Of a stretch of 64,000 nucleotides of DNA, positions 58,481 through 64,000 are shown piece by piece. The translations under genes and the position numbers were made by a program. The notes under the pieces were generated by a model. That model saw only the letters and a program-made list of their open reading frames with translations, was not told where the DNA came from and ran no database searches. This stretch comes from Azorinus chamasolen (Eukaryota > Mollusca > Bivalvia > Cardiida > Solecurtidae): positions 27,034,853-27,098,852 of the forward strand of contig OY755241.1 in NCBI GenBank assembly GCA_963576725.1, given 5' to 3'. Each line of letters opens with the position of its first letter. Within the stretch, counting starts at the first letter, position 1.

Positions 58481-58559
58481 CTGTAAGCAGAACGGACCCT
58501 GATCAATCAGTTATTACAGGAACCGTATGATCTGGGTATACTCTCTTTGCTAATACATT

Positions 58560-58908
58560 TACATTCGTATATGTGGCGTAAAGGGTTTAAAAATCTAGCC
58601 GGGGGTCGAAACCGTGATATATTTCTTTCTCAACGAGTGTCTTGTGTGCGTTTCGTCGTATGTTGAACCATCTCTAATCAGTCTTAACTCTATATGTATG
58701 TTTATGAAGCATTTACAATCTTAGAAAGTAGCTTTAGATGAGTAGTTCAAAATCAGACATTTAATATAGGATAAAAATAATAAAGACCGTGGCCGAAGTT
58801 CCTTCGTTCGTAACACCATGGTAAAATTGTAGCTAATTAAAATTCAAAGTCAAAAGTTCGTAAATAAATATTCCTTGCAAGGTTACACTGGAAACAGATA
58901 GTCCATCT

Positions 58909-58942
<34 letters not shown>

Positions 58943-59600
58943 CTGTCTGTCAGTCTGTCCATCCGTTCGTCGACACTACTTTGCTCGTAAGATTACTCTT
59001 TTTCGACTGAAGAAATTCATGTGAAACTTCAAATACTGAACAATCACAACAGATGAAGTGACACTACACTAGGTCAAATGATTTTGGAATTTGTTTTGTT
59101 CATATTTTCTTCTCCGGACAATTACTCCTTTTCTACTGATGCAATTGATCTGAAACTTCATATTTATAATAAGCATCATGACATAAAGTGGTGTGTACAG
59201 GGACTATAACTCCAGCATCAATATTGCTTTAGTTAACCATTTTCTCTTCTTGTTGCCTCTTTGACTTGCATCGTTGAACTTGTATTAACCGTCATAAGTC
59301 GATTGTCTAGTCCAATTTTCTTCGGAACTGTCAAACTATTGACTTGTAACTTAGAACTTTTATTTAACATCAGGAGTTGATTATGCAATGCAAGAGCTAT
59401 AACTCATGAAAAAAATTAAAAAAGAAGTATGGTACTTTGTGAAATTGGAAAAATTGTATTTCTTAGTACAGTAAGCAGGGTATTAATTTCGTTAAACTGT
59501 TATGGGTAGCATAACTGGCATAGGAAACTCTGCGCGCGTGACTGGTATTAGGACTGGACCATTATTATAACTACCCCTCTAGTGCGACCAGCAAAAAGGG
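58560..59600. other. Gene C intron; microsatellite (GTCT)n at 58908-58972
   Basis: Apart from the CTGTCTGTCTGTCC tract no feature was recognised. Confidence 0.5.
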
Positions 59601-59828
59601 GCATAATTCACAGTGACAAAAGCAGGTAGAAGCTTTCTGCATAACGTTCATCTTGCATTAAGAAACCACCTGCTTATAAAGACATACATGTTTATTCATT
59701 AAGTGGTCGCATTAGAGGGACATTACTGTACCCCTCTTCTGAATATGGAGCCGTCGGGGGGAATTTGTAAAGTGTTTACAGTTCTAGTTAGATAAAGAAT
59801 CAACAGTGATACTTTTAGACTGGGTGTC

Positions 59829-60252
59829 CTAGCCCATTAGCCTACACCATGAATATTAATGTAAGAAATAATTACAGAATGTATATTAACCCTTCGCTTG
59901 CTATTCGAGTCAATATACCTACCTGTAAATAGTGAAGACCCAGATGAGACAGCCCCTGCAGGAGCTGTCTCATCCGGGTCTGCACCATTTACAAGTTGAT
60001 TGTGCAAGCAGTGCACTCCACAGCAGTGATTGCACAGCGCAATACTTGTACACAGTGAAGATGTAATTATGCAACAGGGCATGGGTAAAGAAGGATAAAA
60101 TTATTTTAAAATTCAGCGATAACTATACAATAACATCTATATTACACCAAAATCAAACAGCAGACCCTGATCAGACGGCTCCTATATGAGCCGTCTTATT
60201 TTGGTCTACTCTGTTTGCAAAGGCGTAAAAGGCGTATTGATGGAGGAAAGGG
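59829..60252 (+). mobile_element. TTAA MITE, family 1, split by a family 4 MITE
   Basis: ACACCATGAATATTAATG left part, then the inserted element from 59886, then AAACAGCAGACCCTGATCAG hairpin and TTGATGGAGGAAAGGG. Confidence 0.75.
59886..60122 (-). mobile_element. TTAA MITE, family 4, nested
   Basis: TTAACCCTTCGCTTGC, GAGACAGCCCCTGCAGGAGC hairpin, reverse of CCTTCTTTACCCATGCCC, ending in TTTTAAAATTCAGCG. Confidence 0.8.
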
Positions 60253-60344
60253 TAGGGAAACGCCGACGGCTGAAATCAAAACATTTGTTCTGTATTACGT
60301 TCCCAACTGTGCGACAAATTTGTAGTGAAACTTCCCATGAGTGT

Positions 60345-60592
60345 TACTTCATTTCATTTCCTTCCTATAAACGCGTTTTCACGCACTTACAAACTCAGTA
60401 GACCAAGACGGCTCCAACAGAAGCCTTCTGATCAGGGTCTGCTAGGTTTGCTAATGCAATTTGATAGTTATGTTTCTTTAGGTTTTAGAATGGCTTCAAC
60501 ATTCCACCTTCCAAATTTTATTATAACTATTTCGTCTATAAATATTCAGTAGGTATTGAAATTTTGAATAAATACAGAACAGCCAAACGGTT
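60345..60592 (+). mobile_element. TTAA MITE, family 2
   Basis: ATTTCCTTCCTATAAACGCG, hairpin GACGGCTCCAACAGAAGCC, TATTCAGTAGGTATTGAAAT. Confidence 0.75.
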
Positions 60593-60737
60593 GATTTATC
60601 TCATTTAACAAATTATTTTGTATCACATGGGCAATGTTCGATATAAGTTCGAATTGACAGTCTTTATAAAAATAGTTGAACATAACTAACACCTTGCTTT
60701 ATGTTTTTACCTGACAATGTGAATTTGTTGTAGACAT

Positions 60738-60935
60738 CACGGTAGAGCCTGTCTTCAGCGGAAATTCATTTATTGAACACAGGCGTCTTTAAATTCAGGT
60801 GGTTGCTTATTGCAGGGCAAAGTAAGGCAGAAAACTGCATAACGTTTGACCTGCAATCAGCTTAATCTTGAACGTACAGGCCTGTAAACTGACTTCTTTT
60901 TTAGGAGCGCTTAAGACAGGTTCTACTGTATAATT
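60738..60935. mobile_element. pogo-like MITE adjoining exon 3c
   Basis: CGGTAGAGCCTGTCTTCAGC, GGTGGTTGCTTATTGCAGGG, GCTTAAGACAGGTTCTACTG. Its right end is about 20 bases from the exon 3c donor. Confidence 0.65.
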
Positions 60936-60954
60936 TTAAGGTTTTTGCACGTAC

Positions 60955-61026
60955 CGTTTTATGTCTGCATCTGGTCTCGTGTCTCAGGGTATTATCATTG
61001 CCTATGTAGGTATTGGCGAAACACAT
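60955..61026 (-). CDS. Gene C exon 3: middle of three-finger domain
   Basis: 72 bases, phase 0-0, acceptor TTATCAG, donor GTACGT. Opens MCFANTYIGNDNTLRH and closes TRCRHKT. Confidence 0.8.
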
Positions 61027-61105
61027 CTGATAAATACAATTACACGGTGTTAATGTACGTATAAACCATTTCCATGTTTAATATTAGAAATAATAACATC
61101 TCAAG

Positions 61106-61314
61106 TACAGTAGAACTCCTCTAATGTGACCACTTAATGAATAAACATGGGTGTCTTTATAAGCAGGTGGTTGTTTAATGCAAGACAAAAGTAATACAGA
61201 AAACTCCTCTGGGAGCTTTCTGCATTAGTTTTGTCCTGCATTAAGCTACCCCCTGCATCTAGCAGACAGAATTACACTTGTTCTAGGTGGTCGCATTAGC
61301 GGGGTTTTACTGTA
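61106..61314. mobile_element. pogo-like MITE, complete, TA ends
   Basis: TACAGTAGAACTCCTCTAAT to AGCGGGGTTTTACTGTA. Central hairpin CAGAAAACTCC...GGGAGCTTTCTG. Confidence 0.85.
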
Positions 61315-61329
61315 TTTATTTCCTGATTG

Positions 61330-61498
61330 TTTTATGGTGGCATATGTATGCAGGGTATTTTGGCTCAGGCAGAAACTGTAGAATCAGATCTATATTATAC
61401 AACAAGCAAACAGAGCAAACCTCATATAGAAGCCGTCTAATCTGGGTCTTCTCTGTTTTCAAATGCGTGAAAGGCTTTTTTACGAAGGAATGGGTTAA
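61330..61498 (+). mobile_element. TTAA MITE, family 1, partial
   Basis: GCAGAAACTGTAGAATCAGA, CAAGCAAACAGAGC, AAGGAATGGGTTAA. Confidence 0.65.
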
Positions 61499-61948
61499 GG
61501 TATTTAACCCCTATCTCGCTGTAAAACTTTTGATCGGGTGCAATGTTCACTTCTTCCGGTTCGATCACACTTCTGAGAAACTATTGACCAGGTGACATGG
61601 TACAATGTTTTGATATGCTATTGACCAGCTGCAATACGGCTTGGATCATGATGATATGCCTAACTACTGTTTGAATCCCGATTTTGATTGTAGTTAACTG
61701 AATTATGGTTACTGAATAAAACCAGGGTCTGCCAGAGCAGGAGGGTTGCTTAAGCATTTACTCCATAAATATGCCCTTTAATTAATAGGCTTTTGTAAAC
61801 AGGGTAGACCCAGATGTGACAGATCACGCTACTGTCTGCTACTAGAATAATGTAGTTTGTGCCATGGGCAACAATACTCTTTAACTCTGCAGTTAAATAT
61901 ATGTTCATTCATTTATTATTTCTTCCATGGATATGCATTAGGTAAATG

Positions 61949-62182
61949 TTAATCCTTTGCTCCATAAATACGCCCTTCTACGCTTTTTCAAATAGAATAG
62001 ACTCCTATAGGAGCTGTCTGATGAGGAGCTATTCTATTTGCTTATGAATTTATATAGATGTAATCCTATAGTTTCCGCCACGTTTATAAAGTTCTATGTC
62101 CATGTACTTTTATAACAATTAATCTAATTTTCATTCATGATATCATCATTTCTTACATAATAATTCATGGAGTAAAGGGTTA
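61949..62182 (-). mobile_element. TTAA MITE, family 1, complete, reverse
   Basis: TTAATCCTTTGCTCC to CATGGAGTAAAGGGTTAA, central ACTCCTATAGGAGCTG. Confidence 0.85.
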
Positions 62183-62355
62183 ATGTAGAACACTATAAAT
62201 ACAGTCAGTTCCGAATGGAGATTGCTGCATAACATTTGTCCTTAACGTTTAGCCTGATATAGATGTATGTTTAACGCATTTGCATACAAACCAACACCCA
62301 TGGAAGCCGTCTGATAAGGGTCTGGGTGTGTCCATATGCCATTAATATGCATGTT

Positions 62356-62587
62356 TATCACATCATCTGCCTTGTGGCAGTGCCGTAACTGAGTGCCGTA
62401 AATTGCGGAAATGCACTAGTGCATTTTTATGCAAATTAACAATCGTTAGCCAATCGTAGCACGCATTTAAGCGTTAGCCAATCGTAGCGTTCCATGTTCA
62501 CCGTCCGTTGTATTACTACGCTGTTTTTAAGGAATGGTCGAAACAGCTGTTCATTTTCTATGGCATTTTAAGGCTTATGTGATAAAA
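62356..62587. mobile_element. Inverted-repeat element TTTATCACAT
   Basis: TTTATCACATCATCTGCC at the left and TATGTGATAAA at the right. Interior GAGTGCCGTAA and CACTAGTGCATTTTTATGCA shared with 26.35 kb. Confidence 0.6.
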
Positions 62588-62734
62588 GGAATCTTACATT
62601 CGTGTTCAGTACAAATTATTTTAATGAAACTCGTCTACTTTTATGAATATGACACTCGCTAAAGCTTGTGTCATATCATTATAGTAAACTCGTTTCATAA
62701 AAACAATGTGTAATAAACACTCATGTAAGATCCT
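62588..62734. mobile_element. Foldback hairpin, loop CTCGCTAAAGCTTG
   Basis: ATCTTACAT...ATGTAAGAT ends and the same loop as 33.3 kb. Arms are different in sequence from both other copies. Confidence 0.7.
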
Positions 62735-62868
62735 CTATATATCTGGTCCTACAGTTTCAGCTATGGTCAAACATTCATGTGTTCATAGAAATTCATATGC
62801 ATTCATAGAAATTCATCTAATATCCATATTGTCATTAGTTCTTAGTATTCGTCAAGTAAAGGGTTAGA
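62735..62868 (-). mobile_element. TTAA MITE, family 1, partial reverse
   Basis: TGGTCCTACAGTTTCAGC to GTCAAGTAAAGGGTTA with a duplicated ATTCATAGAAATTCAT. Confidence 0.6.
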
Positions 62869-62956
62869 AATACATATGTTAAGCGGTCGTCATGGAAACT
62901 TTCTACTGTACCTATTTGGGCTTAGCCCTAAACCATTATATCTACATGTACATTCT

Positions 62957-63190
62957 TTAATTCTTTACTCCATGCATATTCATCTAAGTAATAATAATAT
63001 CGCGAATATAAATTGGATCATATTTTATAATGGTTCGTAGACATACAAAGGTGTGCGATGCCAGAACCTGTATAATCAGATCTATATTATTCCATAAGCA
63101 AACAGAGCAGACCGTGAACAGACGTTCCTAAAGGAGCCGTCTGATTTGGGTCTACTCTGTTTACAAAGGCGTATTTATAGAGTAAAGACT
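62957..63190 (+). mobile_element. TTAA MITE, family 1, near complete
   Basis: TTCTTTACTCCATGCATATT to TATTTATAGAGTAAAGAC, hairpin GACGTTCCTAAAGGAGCC. Confidence 0.8.
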
Positions 63191-63510
63191 AACAATCTAT
63201 AAACATATTCTCTTCTTTAATCATTAAAGCATTGTACTCTTTCATTTGTTTCCAATACCTCGAAGGATCTCCTACTTTCAGAATTTATAAAACTTTTTTT
63301 CTAGATCTCTGTTTCCGACCTTCATGGTTATGAAATACTGTGATAACTAATGTAGGTCAAACCATATGGGCCATACTGTGTATGTGACTCAAGTGATGTG
63401 TCTGGTCTCGGTCGGTGGACCAATTCTTTTTATTTATATTGATAGAGTTGATAATGAAAATTAACGGTTATGTAGTAACACTCCTCTCAAATGGACATTC
63501 AAATGAATAT

Positions 63511-63737
63511 CAACCCATTTGCTCCAACGATCCCATATATGGGACGTAGGCAAAAAGTGTAGACTCTGATCAGACGCCGCATCATGTGGCGTCTGATCGG
63601 AGTCTACACTGTTTGCCGATAGGAATTTCAATATAAAACAAAGCGAAATTGAAAATTTAGGCCAGGCACCCCTTAAATAAATAATGGACTAATCCAATAT
63701 ATAAACATGGAAGAATCCACTGGGAGTAAATGGTTTA
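63511..63737. mobile_element. MITE with AACCCATTTGCTCC ends
   Basis: AACCCATTTGCTCC and GGAGTAAATGGTTT are imperfect inverted ends. Perfect hairpin GATCAGACGCCGC/GCGTCTGATC flanked by GTGTAGACTC. A further terminal family using the common hairpin design. Confidence 0.7.
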
Positions 63738-64000
63738 ATGACGGTCTTTACGATCTGCTGCAAGACGTGAAAAAGCTTCCAAAACAGCATGTCTGCATTT
63801 AAGAAGCAGCTCTCCAAAACGACCTAAATTGTCTTTTATCAAAATTCTAGTCTAGAGGGACTTTCCATTATTACGTCAGAACTGATACTTGATGCAAATA
63901 TAAACATATACGTTGCAAGCCAATCCTAAACACATGCCGTTTGAAATACTATCTTACAGAACAAAAAAACTGCCGATGTTTTGCGAACCAATAAATGATC

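Larger units (their letters stand above)
55632..61026 (-). other. Gene C: three-finger protein gene, 3' part
   Basis: Exon 3c (60.99 kb), exon 4c (58.4 kb) and a candidate terminal exon 5c (55.7 kb) chain in phase 0-0-1-stop. Exons 0-2 were searched for between 61.03 kb and the right edge and not found, so they probably lie beyond the window. Exon-by-exon similarity to 3a and 4a is high. The tail differs from gene A. Confidence 0.7.

Overview
The window looks like animal nuclear DNA from a lophotrochozoan, most likely a bivalve mollusc. This is inferred from AT-rich, intron-dominated sequence, dense palindromic MITEs, tRNA-derived SINEs and degraded non-LTR retrotransposons. There are no long uninterrupted genes. 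The coding content is short exons, all on the minus strand.

The main content is a cluster of at least three tandem minus-strand genes for small secreted cysteine-rich proteins of the three-finger (Ly6/uPAR-like) type. I assembled them by eye from splice signals, reading phase and cysteine spacing. All follow one plan. Exon 0 carries the ATG plus a few bases. Exon 1 is a hydrophobic signal-peptide exon (phase 1 to 1). Exon 2 carries CxxC then C-x4/5-C and ends D-E (phase 1 to 0). Exon 3 is 23-24 codons with two cysteines (phase 0 to 0). Exon 4 carries CxICCGxDxCN (phase 0 to 1). Exon 5 is a variable tail with the stop. Gene D (about 8.09 kb down to 1.9 kb) has exons 0-4. Locus A/B (about 49.7 kb down to 25.96 kb) has exon 0, two tandem copies of exon 1, two exon 2/exon 3 pairs (b and a), and only one exon 4 and one exon 5. 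Gene C (beyond the right edge down to 55.6 kb) shows exons 3, 4 and a candidate 5.

The introns and spacers are full of repeats. TTAA-flanked MITEs of several terminal families carry related central hairpins. pogo-like MITEs end in CAGTAAAACC. Long foldback elements have conserved loops but arms that differ between copies. There are also two LINE remnants, a pair of inverted SINEs, and more than a dozen minisatellites with units of 18-78 bp.

Layout: 1-8.1 kb gene D with three minisatellites; 8.1-25.9 kb MITEs, two LINEs and a 5.8-kb composite minisatellite field; 26-49.7 kb locus A/B; 50.4-52.1 kb nested foldback elements; 55.6-61.0 kb gene C; 61-64 kb MITEs. The most unusual signal is that some minisatellites appear to be amplified exon-intron junctions of the three-finger genes: the exon 3d donor, the exon 2b acceptor, and the whole exon 1b.
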